Below, in pieces: positions 29,085-39,883 of a stretch of 64,000 nt of DNA (its first letter is position 1; every line of letters begins with the position of its first letter). The stretch comes from Bacillus sp. 165 (GTDB lineage: Bacteria; Bacillota; Bacilli; Bacillales; Bacillaceae_G). The notes under the pieces are model-generated. The model worked only from the letters and a program-made list of their open reading frames with translations, searched no databases and was not told the origin of the DNA. The DNA lies in assembly GCF_017742235.1 (NCBI RefSeq), contig NZ_JAGHKQ010000001.1, positions 620,001-684,000 of the forward strand, given 5' to 3'. Made by a program: the position numbers and the translations under genes.

Positions 29085-29642
29085 ATGAAAAGCGGGGATA
29101 AAAACTATACAATTAAAGAAGCAATGATTTTTAGTCAACGTATCGCCCAGTTATCAAAAGCATTGTGGAAGTCCGTAGAAAAAGATTGGCAGCAATGGAT
29201 TAAACCCTATGATTTAAACATTAATGAGCATCACATCTTATGGATTGCATATCACTTAGAAGGAGCTTCTATTTCTGAAATTGCAAAATTTGGAGTTATG
29301 CACGTGTCTACCGCATTTAACTTCTCTAAAAAGCTGGAAGAAAGAGGATACCTTGTATTTTCTAAAAAAGAGGATGACAAACGGAATACGTACATCGAAA
29401 TTACGCCAAAAGGCGAGGAACTTCTCCTAAAATTAATGCAAGAATATGATCCTGAAAGCAACTCTGTCTTTAATGGCGCATTGGCACTTCGTGATTTTTA
29501 CGGGAAATTTCCAGAAAATATTGAATTAATGGCAATTTTACGCAACATTTACGGACAAGATTTTATTGAAATTTTCGAAAAGTCTTTAGATAATATCGAA
29601 GAAAACTTTAAAGTAGAAGATAAAAAACTGATAAAAAAATAA
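29085..29642 (+). CDS. scoC: MarR-family transition-state regulator ScoC (Hpr)
   Basis: A 185-residue MarR-type winged-helix protein. ScoC represses extracellular protease genes and affects sporulation and oligopeptide transport in B. subtilis. The DNA-binding region [29 protein letters not shown] with wing [20 protein letters not shown] is at about residues 63-110. A clear GTAGGTGAG ribosome site precedes the ATG. Its promoter region holds a palindrome described separately. Confidence 0.95.
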   Translation: MKSGDKNYTIKEAMIFSQRIAQLSKALWKSVEKDWQQWIKPYDLNINEHHILWIAYHLEGASISEIAKFGVMHVSTAFNFSKKLEERGYLVFSKKEDDKRNTYIEITPKGEELLLKLMQEYDPESNSVFNGALALRDFYGKFPENIELMAILRNIYGQDFIEIFEKSLDNIEENFKVEDKKLIKK

Positions 29643-30088
29643 GGTCTATATACATCTTCTTCAAATTCATAAGCTTTCTGAATTTAATTATTAGCGTGCG
29701 GAACATCTTTTGCTTTTACATAGCTTCAATTCCTTGTCTTAACATTGGCTTTTGTGGAAGCGCTTTTCCAAATTCCGTAAGAAGCGGATAATACCAAAGT
29801 TAATCTTCCGCTTTTTGCTTTGTATATCTTTGTTCATTTATTCACAAACTAATAGATAATTCTTGATTGCGTTTTAAACTAAAAACACAGAATAAATTAC
29901 AATGTACTATTTATACCTCTTTTTATTTCCTCTCTGTACACTGATTTCTATCCTATCCCTCTCTTTCACACCTGTTATTTTACAGTTTTTTCGAAATGAC
30001 ACTATAACTTTGAAAACACGAATCTAACAACCTATGGTACAATGAAATGGATATTTGTTTATTTTTACATATAAGGAGGCATATCCTA
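29643..30088. other. Gene-poor interval between scoC and a small membrane gene
   Basis: No convincing gene. A candidate scoC terminator lies at 29782-29817. On the minus strand at 29716-29799 a start-less frame encodes a protein-like stretch containing LLTEFGKALPQKPMLRQ, possibly a remnant. The last 80 bases are AT-rich promoter-like sequence for the next gene. Confidence 0.4.
29782..29817 (+). terminator. Possible scoC terminator
   Basis: AAGCGGA and TCCGCTT arms with a long, partly paired loop and CTTTTTGC tail, about 140 bases after scoC. Confidence 0.45.
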
Positions 30089-30268
30089 TTGAGTGCAATC
30101 TATATTCCTTTTGCTCTTATTGTACTATTCTACGCTAATTTCATGACCCATACCCTATGCAGACAGAAGGATATGTCCGAAAAACGTGAAACAAGAACTT
30201 TTCGAACTATTAACGTGTGTATAACTATTTTATTAATTTCATCCTATATAGAATTCATACATGCATAG
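30089..30268 (+). CDS. Small two-helix membrane protein with TTG start, uncharacterised
   Basis: A 59-residue protein starting at TTG 30089, nine bases after AAGGAGG. An earlier in-frame ATG at 30047 lacks a ribosome site. Two hydrophobic segments (IYIPFALIVLFYANFM and INVCITILLISSYIEF) are separated by a charged loop. A good terminator follows immediately, so it is probably a real single-gene unit. No family recognised. Confidence 0.65.
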   Translation: MSAIYIPFALIVLFYANFMTHTLCRQKDMSEKRETRTFRTINVCITILLISSYIEFIHA

Positions 30269-30269
30269 G

Positions 30270-30302
30270 TAAACGGTAAAGCAAAAGCTTTACCGTTTTT
30301 TG
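30270..30302 (+). terminator. Terminator of the small membrane gene
   Basis: Arms AAACGGTAAAGC and GCTTTACCGTTT with a T-run; also suited to the convergent YjcZ-type gene. Confidence 0.88.
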
Positions 30303-30389
30303 TTACATATAAATAATCCCCACTATAATAAGTAAAATAAATAAGACAAGTAATAAAACAAAATAAGAATTTTCATATATGTTTCCCAC
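30303..30389 (-). CDS. YjcZ-type tiny membrane protein with GTG start
   Basis: A 28-residue peptide: short polar head (MGNIYENSYF) and one hydrophobic helix ending in LFILLIIVG, the hallmark of YjcZ/YhjZ-like spore-associated peptides. The start is GTG with GAGGAGG eight bases upstream. It lacks the C-terminal GCAW/GCAY of its two neighbours. Function unknown; family linked to sporulation. Confidence 0.7.
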   Translation of the reverse strand: MGNIYENSYFVLLLVLFILLIIVGIIYM

Positions 30390-30437
30390 TTTAATACCTC
30401 CTCTGTTCTCTCCTCTCGTTATGTATATGTAGGCATA

Positions 30438-30475
30438 AATAAAAAAGTTCAGCCACGGTTGACTGAACCTTTCCT
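30438..30475 (-). terminator. Terminator between YjcZ-type genes
   Basis: Arms GGTTCAG and CTGAAC(T) on the minus strand followed by a T-run. Confidence 0.8.
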
Positions 30476-30496
30476 ATAGTTTTTTCATTTACTGTA

Positions 30497-30586
30497 TTAT
30501 AACCAAGCACATCCTACGATGATTAATAAAATGAACAGAACCACGATTAATGCAAAGCCGCCATAGTAGTTGTATCCTCCACCCAT
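30497..30586 (-). CDS. YjcZ-type tiny membrane protein
   Basis: A 29-residue peptide starting MGGGYNYYGGF, followed by the conserved helix ALIVVLFILLIIVGCAW. AGGAGGTG lies eight bases before the ATG. It belongs to the YjcZ family of short sporulation-associated membrane peptides common in Bacillus. Too short for usual gene finders. Confidence 0.82.
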   Translation of the reverse strand: MGGGYNYYGGFALIVVLFILLIIVGCAWL

Positions 30587-30688
30587 GCCTGACACCTCCT
30601 TCGAATTACCTATGATATAATATGCAAATTCCGTTTGTAAGGAGTAGGCGTTTATCCTGCTTCTTTCAATCTTCTAATTTTGAGTTAA

Positions 30689-30775
30689 TTAGGAAATGTA
30701 AGCACACCCTACGATGATTAGCAAGATAAACAATACAACGATCAGTACAAATCCGTTACCATAATTGTATCCCAT
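30689..30775 (-). CDS. YjcZ-type tiny membrane protein
   Basis: A 28-residue peptide, MGYNYGNGF followed by VLIVVLFILLIIVGCAY. AGGAGG precedes the ATG. It is nearly identical in the helix to the neighbour at 30497-30586, so the two are recent duplicates. Confidence 0.82.
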   Translation of the reverse strand: MGYNYGNGFVLIVVLFILLIIVGCAYIS

Positions 30776-30980
30776 CTTTCTTACCTCCTTTTTAGGCCTC
30801 CATACATACTATTGGAATTTTTAAAATTTGCCTATGCGAATGTCCCGGTTTTCTTGAATATGACAACAAATTGGCAAATTTTCTTTTCGACATATGAAAA
30901 CAGATATAAATGTGATATATTAATTGTTGTATCGATTGAACATACTGTAAATAAAAATACATACATAGGAGTGTTAATCA

Positions 30981-31829
30981 ATGAAGAAAGCAATTATTGC
31001 GTTAGCTGCTACAAGCATGCTTACATTATCAGCATGCAATTCCATGCAGAATTCTGACCCAATTGTAAAAACAAGCGCAGGTAACGTAACGAAAGAGGAA
31101 TTTTATGAAGCAATGAAAGACCGCGGCGGACAAAGTGTCTTAAAAGAGCTTGTCGTGGCAAAGGTTTTCGCAAAAAAATATAAAGTTACTGATAAAGAAG
31201 TGGATAAAGAATTTGATAGCGTTAAAGAGCAGTACGGTGACCAGTTTGAGGATGCATTAAAGCAAAGCGGCATGGATGAAAAAGCATTAAAGGAGCAAAT
31301 CCGCTCTAATCTTGCCATCAAAAAAGCAGTAGAAAAAACAATTACTGATAAAGAACTGAAAGAAAACTATAAACCTGAAATTCAAGCAAGCCATATTCTT
31401 GTAGCAGATGAAGCAAAGGCAAAGGAAATCAAAGCACGCCTAGATAAAGGAGAAGATTTCGCAAAATTGGCAAAAGAATTCTCCGAAGACACAGGCTCTG
31501 CTGAAAATGGTGGAGACCTAGGATTTTTTGGTCCTGGCAAAATGGTTGCTGAGTTTGAAGCAGTAGCTTATAAATTAAAAGTTGGTGAAATCAGCGAACC
31601 CGTTAAATCTCAATTCGGTTACCACATTATTAAATTAACTGATAAAAAAGAGCTTGAACCATTCGATAAAGTAAAAGATGACATCAAAGCAGATCTAGTT
31701 GAGAAAAAAGTAAACGACCAAACTTATGTGAACAAACTTGTGGATGATGAACTGAAAAAAGCAGACATTAAAGTAGAAGATAAAGATTTGAAAGATACAT
31801 TCAAACCTTCTGAAGAAACTTCTGAATAA
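30981..31829 (+). CDS. prsA: Foldase lipoprotein PrsA (parvulin-type peptidyl-prolyl isomerase)
   Basis: A 282-residue membrane-anchored foldase that helps exported proteins fold outside the membrane. The lipobox LSAC places the modified Cys at residue 19. The parvulin domain (about 133-225) begins [11 protein letters not shown] and contains [22 protein letters not shown] and [11 protein letters not shown]. The Lys-rich C-terminus is typical. RBS AGGAGTG. Confidence 0.96.
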   Translation: MKKAIIALAATSMLTLSACNSMQNSDPIVKTSAGNVTKEEFYEAMKDRGGQSVLKELVVAKVFAKKYKVTDKEVDKEFDSVKEQYGDQFEDALKQSGMDEKALKEQIRSNLAIKKAVEKTITDKELKENYKPEIQASHILVADEAKAKEIKARLDKGEDFAKLAKEFSEDTGSAENGGDLGFFGPGKMVAEFEAVAYKLKVGEISEPVKSQFGYHIIKLTDKKELEPFDKVKDDIKADLVEKKVNDQTYVNKLVDDELKKADIKVEDKDLKDTFKPSEETSE

Positions 31830-31834
31830 TAAAG

Positions 31835-31872
31835 AAATCGAGCATAGAAATTTTCTATGCTCGATTTTTTAG
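31835..31872 (+). terminator. prsA terminator
   Basis: Perfect arms AAATCGAGCATAGAAA and TTTCTATGCTCGATTT, then T-run. Confidence 0.93.
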
Positions 31873-32039
31873 GTAAAATGGGACTTGGATGGGAGAACGG
31901 TTTTCGCTCCTCCTTTTGTCATTACAATTTGCATAGAAACGTGAATTGGGCTATTCTGAATACCTGATAAATAGTGGATGTCCTCTTGTTTTCGTTACAT
32001 ACTCTCCTTATGCACTTATATCCGTAATCTTGTACTCTA

Positions 32040-33716
32040 CTATGCACCAAGCATATTCGAATCCTCATCAGGAATAACCGCATCAGACAATCGTCTTTCC
32101 ACTTCAGCCACATACTGTTTCTTCTGCTCAGCAGTCCAATTCAAACGCTTTTCCATATAATCTGTAACTGCATCCTTCCATTTATACACCCAGTGAATAT
32201 TAAAAAATAAGGCTCCTGTTCGACGAATAAAGAAATCTACCGGTTTTACCGTCATTTCATAATCAATAGCATACGCGAGAGGAATCAATACCTCTAAAGG
32301 CAAATTACAATTCTTTACTTCTTTTTCATATTTTTGTACAAAATCAAAAATACGATTGACATTAGAACCATAAAAGCGTGCAAATCGCTCTGCCTGTTCC
32401 TTGCTCAAGCCATACCTTCTTCCTTCTGCCGTTTTTTGCGCAAGGAACATTTGAAAATTAGAAGAACCACCTATATCTCCTCCTGAAATAGGCATATGCT
32501 TTGTTTTACAAGAAGAATATACACCATTTCCTTCTTTTTCAAGTAACTTTACTACTACATCCGTTACAAATTCTGACATTTTTCTATATCCCGTCAACTT
32601 TCCTCCTGCAATCGTAATTAACCCTGACTCCGATTGCCAAATTTCATCCTTACGGGAAATTTCTGAAGCTGCTTTTCCTTCTTCAAAAATAAGGGGACGT
32701 ACTCCTGCCCAACTCGATTCAATATCGTTTTCTGTAATATTTACTGTTGGGAACATATAATTAATAGCTTCAATTACATAGTTACGATCTGCAATTGTTA
32801 TTTTAGGATGAACTATATCTTGATCATAAAATGTATCTGTCGTTCCTACATATGTTTTTCCATCTCTTGGAATGGCAAATACCATTCTATGATCAGGTGT
32901 ATCAAAATACACAGCTTGCTTTAATGGAAATCGTTTTTGATTAATAACAAGATGAATGCCCTTTGTGAGCTGCAATGTTTTTCCGCTTCTTGAATTATCT
33001 TTTTCACGTAATCTATCTACCCAAGGTCCCGTTGCATTGACAACTTTTTTTCCATACACTTCATATACTCGTCCGTCAAGCTGATCAATTACTCTTACTC
33101 CCTTTACTTTGCCATCTCTATAAATAAATTCTTCGGCTTTTGTATAGTTTAAAGCAATTGCTCCTTGCTCCACTGCTTTTTTTATTACTTCTATCGTCAA
33201 ACGGGCATCGTCAGTACGATATTCTACATAATATCCGCTTCCTTTTAATCCTTCCTGCTTAAGCAACGGTTCCTTTTCTACTGTGTCTTTTACATTCAGC
33301 ATACTGCGGCGTTCTGTTTTCTTTACTCCAGCCAAATAATCATATACCTTTAATCCAATCGAGGTACTAAATTTCCCAAATGTTCCTCCCTTATGAATTG
33401 GAAGAAGCATCCATTCCGGAGTAGTAACATGCGGGCCGTTTTCATATACAACTGCTCGTTCTTTTCCTACTTCCGCCACCATTTTAACCTCAAATTGCTT
33501 TAAATAGCGTAACCCTCCATGAACAAGCTTTGTAGAACGACTGGAGGTACCAGATGCGAAATCTTGCATTTCAAATAAAACAGTAGAAAGCCCTCTTGTC
33601 ACTGCATCAAGCGCAATTCCGGATCCTGTAATCCCCCCTCCGATGATTATAAGATCTACATGCTTTTTATTCACTTCTGCCAAAAGCTCTTTACGCTTAC
33701 GGCTTGAAAAATTCAT
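32040..33716 (-). CDS. glpD: Glycerol-3-phosphate dehydrogenase (aerobic, FAD)
   Basis: A 558-residue FAD enzyme that oxidises glycerol-3-phosphate to dihydroxyacetone phosphate at the membrane. The nucleotide motif IIIGGGITGSGIALDA is at about residues 23-38, with SSRSTKLVHGGLRYL following. It lies downstream of glpK, separated by a leader terminator (33733-33793) like that of B. subtilis glpD, where GlpP with glycerol-3-phosphate causes antitermination. Confidence 0.96.
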   Translation of the reverse strand: MNFSSRKRKELLAEVNKKHVDLIIIGGGITGSGIALDAVTRGLSTVLFEMQDFASGTSSRSTKLVHGGLRYLKQFEVKMVAEVGKERAVVYENGPHVTTPEWMLLPIHKGGTFGKFSTSIGLKVYDYLAGVKKTERRSMLNVKDTVEKEPLLKQEGLKGSGYYVEYRTDDARLTIEVIKKAVEQGAIALNYTKAEEFIYRDGKVKGVRVIDQLDGRVYEVYGKKVVNATGPWVDRLREKDNSRSGKTLQLTKGIHLVINQKRFPLKQAVYFDTPDHRMVFAIPRDGKTYVGTTDTFYDQDIVHPKITIADRNYVIEAINYMFPTVNITENDIESSWAGVRPLIFEEGKAASEISRKDEIWQSESGLITIAGGKLTGYRKMSEFVTDVVVKLLEKEGNGVYSSCKTKHMPISGGDIGGSSNFQMFLAQKTAEGRRYGLSKEQAERFARFYGSNVNRIFDFVQKYEKEVKNCNLPLEVLIPLAYAIDYEMTVKPVDFFIRRTGALFFNIHWVYKWKDAVTDYMEKRLNWTAEQKKQYVAEVERRLSDAVIPDEDSNMLGA

Positions 33717-33732
33717 GTCATATCCCCCTTTA

Positions 33733-33793
33733 TATAAAAAGAGACCGCAAATAATACTATAGATAAAATAACTATAGTATATTGCGGTCTCTC
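33733..33793 (-). promoter_or_regulatory. glpD leader terminator (GlpP antitermination target)
   Basis: Long inverted repeat: GAGACCGCAA followed by near-palindromic ATACTATAG on both arms, then T-run, about 17 bases before the glpD start. Position and form fit the GlpP-controlled leader terminator known in B. subtilis; GlpP itself is not in the window. Confidence 0.8.
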
Positions 33794-33844
33794 CAACTCT
33801 CTTGCCTAATGTATGAACTTATCTACAGCCTACTATATTGTATG

Positions 33845-35431
<1,587 letters not shown>

Positions 35432-35454
35432 TCACTCCAATTAACTTAACAACA

Positions 35455-35483
35455 ATGGTAAAATACCTTAAAAACGTTGTCAA
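35455..35483 (-). promoter_or_regulatory. glpK promoter
   Basis: TTGACA (35478-35483) and TACCAT (35455-35460) with a 17-base spacer on the minus strand. A cre-like TGACAACGTTTTTA with two mismatches overlaps the -35, consistent with CcpA control. Confidence 0.65.
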
Positions 35484-35552
35484 TCCTTATGATTTTATTC
35501 TTTTACCATTTACCTACATCCTGATTCCTTTACCTCATCTTAGAAACTCTTA

Positions 35553-35753
35553 TTATGAAAATATAGATGAATCCTGGTTTTTATTTTTTTGTTTTTCTCT
35601 GGCTTCACGGATACGGTCCATATAGATTTCTCCTTCCCGTTCCACATAAGCCTGGTCAATTTCTTCTTCCTTTTTAGAAGTATAAAGCACCATATATCCG
35701 CTTATGATAATACCCACAATCACGAGATACACCCACCAAGGCAATAATTCCAT
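35553..35753 (-). CDS. yhaL: Sporulation-linked small membrane protein YhaL
   Basis: A 66-residue protein with one N-terminal helix (PWWVYLVIVGIIISGYMVLY) and a charged cytosolic tail (EEEIDQAYVEREGEIYMDRIREAREKQ in part). It matches YhaL of B. subtilis in sequence pattern and in position near prsA and yhaM. Loss of YhaL reduces sporulation in B. subtilis (recalled). Confidence 0.85.
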   Translation of the reverse strand: MELLPWWVYLVIVGIIISGYMVLYTSKKEEEIDQAYVEREGEIYMDRIREAREKQKNKNQDSSIFS

Positions 35754-35819
35754 AATTATCCTTCCCTTCCTAAGACAAGCTATTTATTCTCACTATATGA
35801 AGGAAACAAGAAATTATGT

Positions 35820-36764
35820 CTATTGATGAAATGTTGGCTTGTAAAAAGAGCGATTATCTAAAGCAAAAACTCGTTCTGTAAATTCACCTGGCTTCACTCT
35901 AACTAAAGCACGATCTAGCATATTCATCTTCGCATCCAAGTTATCAATATAGTGAAGCACCTCCGCTTCTTTTATCATCGGCGGTTTTGGGCTACCCCAT
36001 TCCGGTTTTCCATGATGACTGAGAACAATATGCTGAAGCACCATCACTTCTTCCCCTTGGATATTCAACTCTTCTGCCGCTTTGGCAATCTCGCTTACCA
36101 TAATGGAAATATGTCCAATTAGGTTCCCTTCGACTGTATAAGTAGTAGAAATGGGACCTGACAATTCCGTTACCTTACCTAAGTCATGTAAAATCACACC
36201 CGCATATAATAAATCTTTGTCTAAAGTCGGGTATAAATGTGCAATTGCTTTTGCTAAATCCAGCATGGACACTACATGATACGCCAACCCTGATACGAAC
36301 TCATGATGATTTTTTGTAGCAGCAGGATAATCGAAGAATGAAGTTTGATATTTTTTAATTAAATGACGTGTAATACGCTGTATGTTAGGATTTCTCATCT
36401 CGAAAACATATTGCGTAACTTTTTCAATCATTACTTCCTTTGTCAACGGAGCCTTTTCAATAAAATCCGAAGCATCTGGTGCTTCATGAGGCTGCGCCAA
36501 GCGGATTTGCTTCAATTTCAGCTGAATTCTGCCTTTGTAGTTCTGGATATCACCCAGCACCTTTACAATTCGTTCTGCAGCATAATTTTCCTCATCATCT
36601 TTTGATACATCCCATAGCTTAGCCTCAATGTCACCGCTCTGATCTTGCAGTATAAGAGTCAAAAAAGGCTTTCCGTTACTGGCTGTTCCTTTCATAGAAG
36701 ATTTAATGAGTAAATATAAATCAATTTGTTCGCCAACTTCATATTGAGTAATTTTCTTTTTCAT
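35820..36764 (-). CDS. yhaM: 3'-5' exoribonuclease YhaM
   Basis: A 314-residue nuclease. The N-terminal OB-fold (about 10-95) binds nucleic acid, and the HD domain has H153/H154 and ILHDLGK at about 191-197 plus [14 protein letters not shown]. YhaM trims RNA 3' ends and also affects DNA metabolism in Bacillus. It is downstream of yhaN with a 144-base gap. Confidence 0.95.
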   Translation of the reverse strand: MKKKITQYEVGEQIDLYLLIKSSMKGTASNGKPFLTLILQDQSGDIEAKLWDVSKDDEENYAAERIVKVLGDIQNYKGRIQLKLKQIRLAQPHEAPDASDFIEKAPLTKEVMIEKVTQYVFEMRNPNIQRITRHLIKKYQTSFFDYPAATKNHHEFVSGLAYHVVSMLDLAKAIAHLYPTLDKDLLYAGVILHDLGKVTELSGPISTTYTVEGNLIGHISIMVSEIAKAAEELNIQGEEVMVLQHIVLSHHGKPEWGSPKPPMIKEAEVLHYIDNLDAKMNMLDRALVRVKPGEFTERVFALDNRSFYKPTFHQ

Positions 36765-36908
36765 ACAATATCCTCCAGCTTAATACTACTCTTAGTATAC
36801 CATCAAAAGATTGGCATATGAGTCTAAATTTAACAGATGATTTTACTCCAAAAGACGAGGGCCAACAGCAGCGCTTTCATAAGACCTTCTATATAAATAC
36901 TCACTAAT

Positions 36909-39869
36909 TCATTGATTCACTACATTTTCTGTTAACCTTACAATTTGCTCTTCATCAAAGAACCTCAACATATGCTCATGACAAGTAAAGAAAAAAATCT
37001 GCCGTTCCTTTGCCAATTCCTGTAGTAAAGACAAAGCTTTTTCTGTACGTAAATAATCAAAGTTAACAAAGCTATCATCAATAATAAGGGGATACTTCAC
37101 TTTGGCTTCATAGGTATTTGCAAGTGCCAAACGAAGTGATAAATACAACTGCTCTGCAGTTGCTTGACTCAATTCATTTGCATAAAATTGTGTCCCATCA
37201 TTCCGCTGAACTATAAATGGTTGACCATCCCGAGGGGCATATACGGCTTTGTACTGATTTTCTGTTAAGAATTGAAAATATCGTTCCGCCATCATAAGTG
37301 TGGATGGTAGTTTCTCTTGGTGATACCGCTCTTTCGTTTTCAATAAAATCGATTTTGCAACAGCATATGCTGCCCACTTTTTTGCTTGCTCACGCAATTG
37401 TGATTTTTTCAATTCATAGGAGTGAAGGAAGTCAGCATAGGCACTCCCTTCCTCCAAAGATGCAATGTGCAGCTTAGATTCAGCAAGCAATGTTTGTAAT
37501 TCCTGTTCCTCCTCACGATATGCTTGCCGCTTAGACTCTAATTCTTCTAGCAGAGTGTTATAGTCAGTTTGCAGCATATTATCATCTATAACTACCTCTG
37601 CTATAGAGTTTTGCAATAGTCCAATTTGTGCATCAAGAAATACAAGGTGCTTCCTTGTTTGATTAATTTCCTCAGTTGTCTGTCCTTTTTTTCGAAATTC
37701 CTCTTCATCTTGTACTTTCGCTGATGCAAAAAGTGCAGTTGCCTCTTCTTGCAATTTTTTACATAAAAGACTAAGAGCCTTACGTTCTTTCTCCCAATCT
37801 GCTTTTTTCTCCTCTAGCTGCGTTTTTCTCAGATTTTGCTGCTGTTGCTGCGTTAATCGCTCCTCCATTTTATATAAGCACACTGAAATATTGTCTTTCT
37901 GTATCCCAAAAACATTTGCAAGTAAATATACTCGTGTTTCATATGCCTCCTTTTTTTCTTCTAATATAGTTATCTTTTCATTTTGCCTTTGAACCTCACC
38001 ATATAGGTCCTTTATTCTTTGAATTTGCTCGAAAGCTGTCATAAGCTGTGAATATGTGATACTTGTAGGCAATCCATAGTAAGCTGTCCATTGTCTAATA
38101 GTATGCTCAAGCTGAAATGAATCCTTTTCCCATTCTTCGTATTCAGTAACTACGCGATTATATTGACTCTCAGCTTGTTGTAATTTAAACTGCTCACGCT
38201 CTAGAAGCTGATTAATTTGTTCATGTTTCTCCAGCTTATGTATAGCTTCCCGTGCGGCAAAGGCTGAATTTCCATCAAGTTTATGTTCGAGTTCGCTTAT
38301 TTCTTCCTGTATCTCTCGTAATAACACAGTTTCCTGACCTCGTGTAAGCATTAGGATAACTATGGATATAACAAAAATAAATATACCAGACAAAGAAACT
38401 GCCAAGCTTTTCATAACTAGGCCAAATAAGATAAGAACGGCAACTATACTAAATACGACCCCTATTGTTAACTGCAATTGTTTCTTTTTCTGCTTCCCTG
38501 TTTGTTCCAATTTATTTTTTCTAGTTTTTAAGTCTTGTATTGTTTTTTCTTGAAAAACGGCATTTTCTTCTACTAGTGATTGTTTAGTATAGGTACTCAG
38601 TTCTTCTTCAGATAGCAATTGTGCTTGCAAATACTGTATCTGTACCTCATATTCCTCTAATGTTGCTTTTGTACCCTGAAAACGTTCATCTAATTGATGT
38701 TTCAGTTCTGTCAGTCTGCGCCCTTTCTGTGCAAGCACAGTTACTTCTTCCTTAGCAGCGAGAGTCGTATCCCAAGTCAAACTGGAATCACGAGAAGTGC
38801 TCATTCCTAAGCTTTGTGCTATCATTTCTATTTCTTCTCGATTGCGTGAAGCTAATGCTTTTAAATTTTCTATTTCTTCCAAAAGATTATCATATGTACC
38901 TTTTTTCAACCTGCACTCTTCTACGGCTGGTGCTGCCTCTAATTGTTGTTTATCTACATTTATAAAATTCAATTGTTGTTGTGTATTTTGCACCTTTTGC
39001 GATACAACGTCTAATTGCAGTTCTATCGGCTTCAACTCTGCTATTAAGGCATCATATCGTTTTACTCCATCTGCTGGAAATGAGTGATCTTCTAACAACT
39101 GCAAGTAGCTTTCATGCTTTTTTTTATCAAGCAACAACGGCTGAAGAGCAAGCATTGCTTTTCCTTCTTGAATTGAACGTTCTACTAGTTGCTTTTGTTT
39201 ATCTAATTCAGATAGTCGTTCCTCATATTGCTTCTTTTTCTGTTTCAATTCCTCATACACTATGAGCTGTTCCTGCCATTTAACCATCTTTTCATGCATA
39301 CTGGCAGTTTCCTGAAACATAGCATTTACAATGGGTTTTTTACCGTTTGCTTTAAACAAACTATCCATTTCCTTTTGCAGCTTTTTTTCTGTACGAAGCA
39401 GCGTATCTGTTCCGACCGTACCTGCTGAAAATAGATAACTTCCAATCTCCTCTTCGTTCATGCGATGAATATTTTGCAATCCATGCATATCAAAAGCAAA
39501 TATAGAAGCAAACATTGCTCTGTCTATGCCTCTTACGAGTTCCCGAACAACCTCTTCTCCCCCTTTTCCTCCATCATCAAAGTAGGCAGTCACTTCCCCT
39601 CTAGCTACTTTTGGCAAACGTTCAATCCTCAGTTTCCCATATTGCTCTGTAAAAACTGTAAGTGAACCTCCATACTTACCGCCATGCTTCGGTTCATAGC
39701 GTTTTTCATTGCGATTTACAGGAAAACCAAAAAAGATAAAACGTATGAAGGACATAATTGTCGATTTTCCCGCTTCATTTTCTCCGTAAATAACGGGGAA
39801 AGAAGAAAATTTCAGTTGTATTTCTTCGAGCTTTCCGTATCCATATATATGTATTTCTTCTATTTTCAT
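36909..39869 (-). CDS. yhaN: SMC/Rad50-like ATPase YhaN
   Basis: A 986-residue protein with split ATPase ends: Walker A GENEAGKS at about 29-36, and C-terminal YANELSQATAEQLYLSLRL plus YPLIIDDSFVNFD. Between them are long coiled coils and an unusual pair of hydrophobic segments at about 465-505 (IGVVFSIVAVLILFGLVM and onwards). It forms a pair with the YhaO phosphoesterase, resembling Rad50-Mre11. It starts 14 bases after yhaO. Confidence 0.93.
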   Translation of the reverse strand: MKIEEIHIYGYGKLEEIQLKFSSFPVIYGENEAGKSTIMSFIRFIFFGFPVNRNEKRYEPKHGGKYGGSLTVFTEQYGKLRIERLPKVARGEVTAYFDDGGKGGEEVVRELVRGIDRAMFASIFAFDMHGLQNIHRMNEEEIGSYLFSAGTVGTDTLLRTEKKLQKEMDSLFKANGKKPIVNAMFQETASMHEKMVKWQEQLIVYEELKQKKKQYEERLSELDKQKQLVERSIQEGKAMLALQPLLLDKKKHESYLQLLEDHSFPADGVKRYDALIAELKPIELQLDVVSQKVQNTQQQLNFINVDKQQLEAAPAVEECRLKKGTYDNLLEEIENLKALASRNREEIEMIAQSLGMSTSRDSSLTWDTTLAAKEEVTVLAQKGRRLTELKHQLDERFQGTKATLEEYEVQIQYLQAQLLSEEELSTYTKQSLVEENAVFQEKTIQDLKTRKNKLEQTGKQKKKQLQLTIGVVFSIVAVLILFGLVMKSLAVSLSGIFIFVISIVILMLTRGQETVLLREIQEEISELEHKLDGNSAFAAREAIHKLEKHEQINQLLEREQFKLQQAESQYNRVVTEYEEWEKDSFQLEHTIRQWTAYYGLPTSITYSQLMTAFEQIQRIKDLYGEVQRQNEKITILEEKKEAYETRVYLLANVFGIQKDNISVCLYKMEERLTQQQQQNLRKTQLEEKKADWEKERKALSLLCKKLQEEATALFASAKVQDEEEFRKKGQTTEEINQTRKHLVFLDAQIGLLQNSIAEVVIDDNMLQTDYNTLLEELESKRQAYREEEQELQTLLAESKLHIASLEEGSAYADFLHSYELKKSQLREQAKKWAAYAVAKSILLKTKERYHQEKLPSTLMMAERYFQFLTENQYKAVYAPRDGQPFIVQRNDGTQFYANELSQATAEQLYLSLRLALANTYEAKVKYPLIIDDSFVNFDYLRTEKALSLLQELAKERQIFFFTCHEHMLRFFDEEQIVRLTENVVNQ

Positions 39870-39883
39870 CTACTCTCCCCCCT

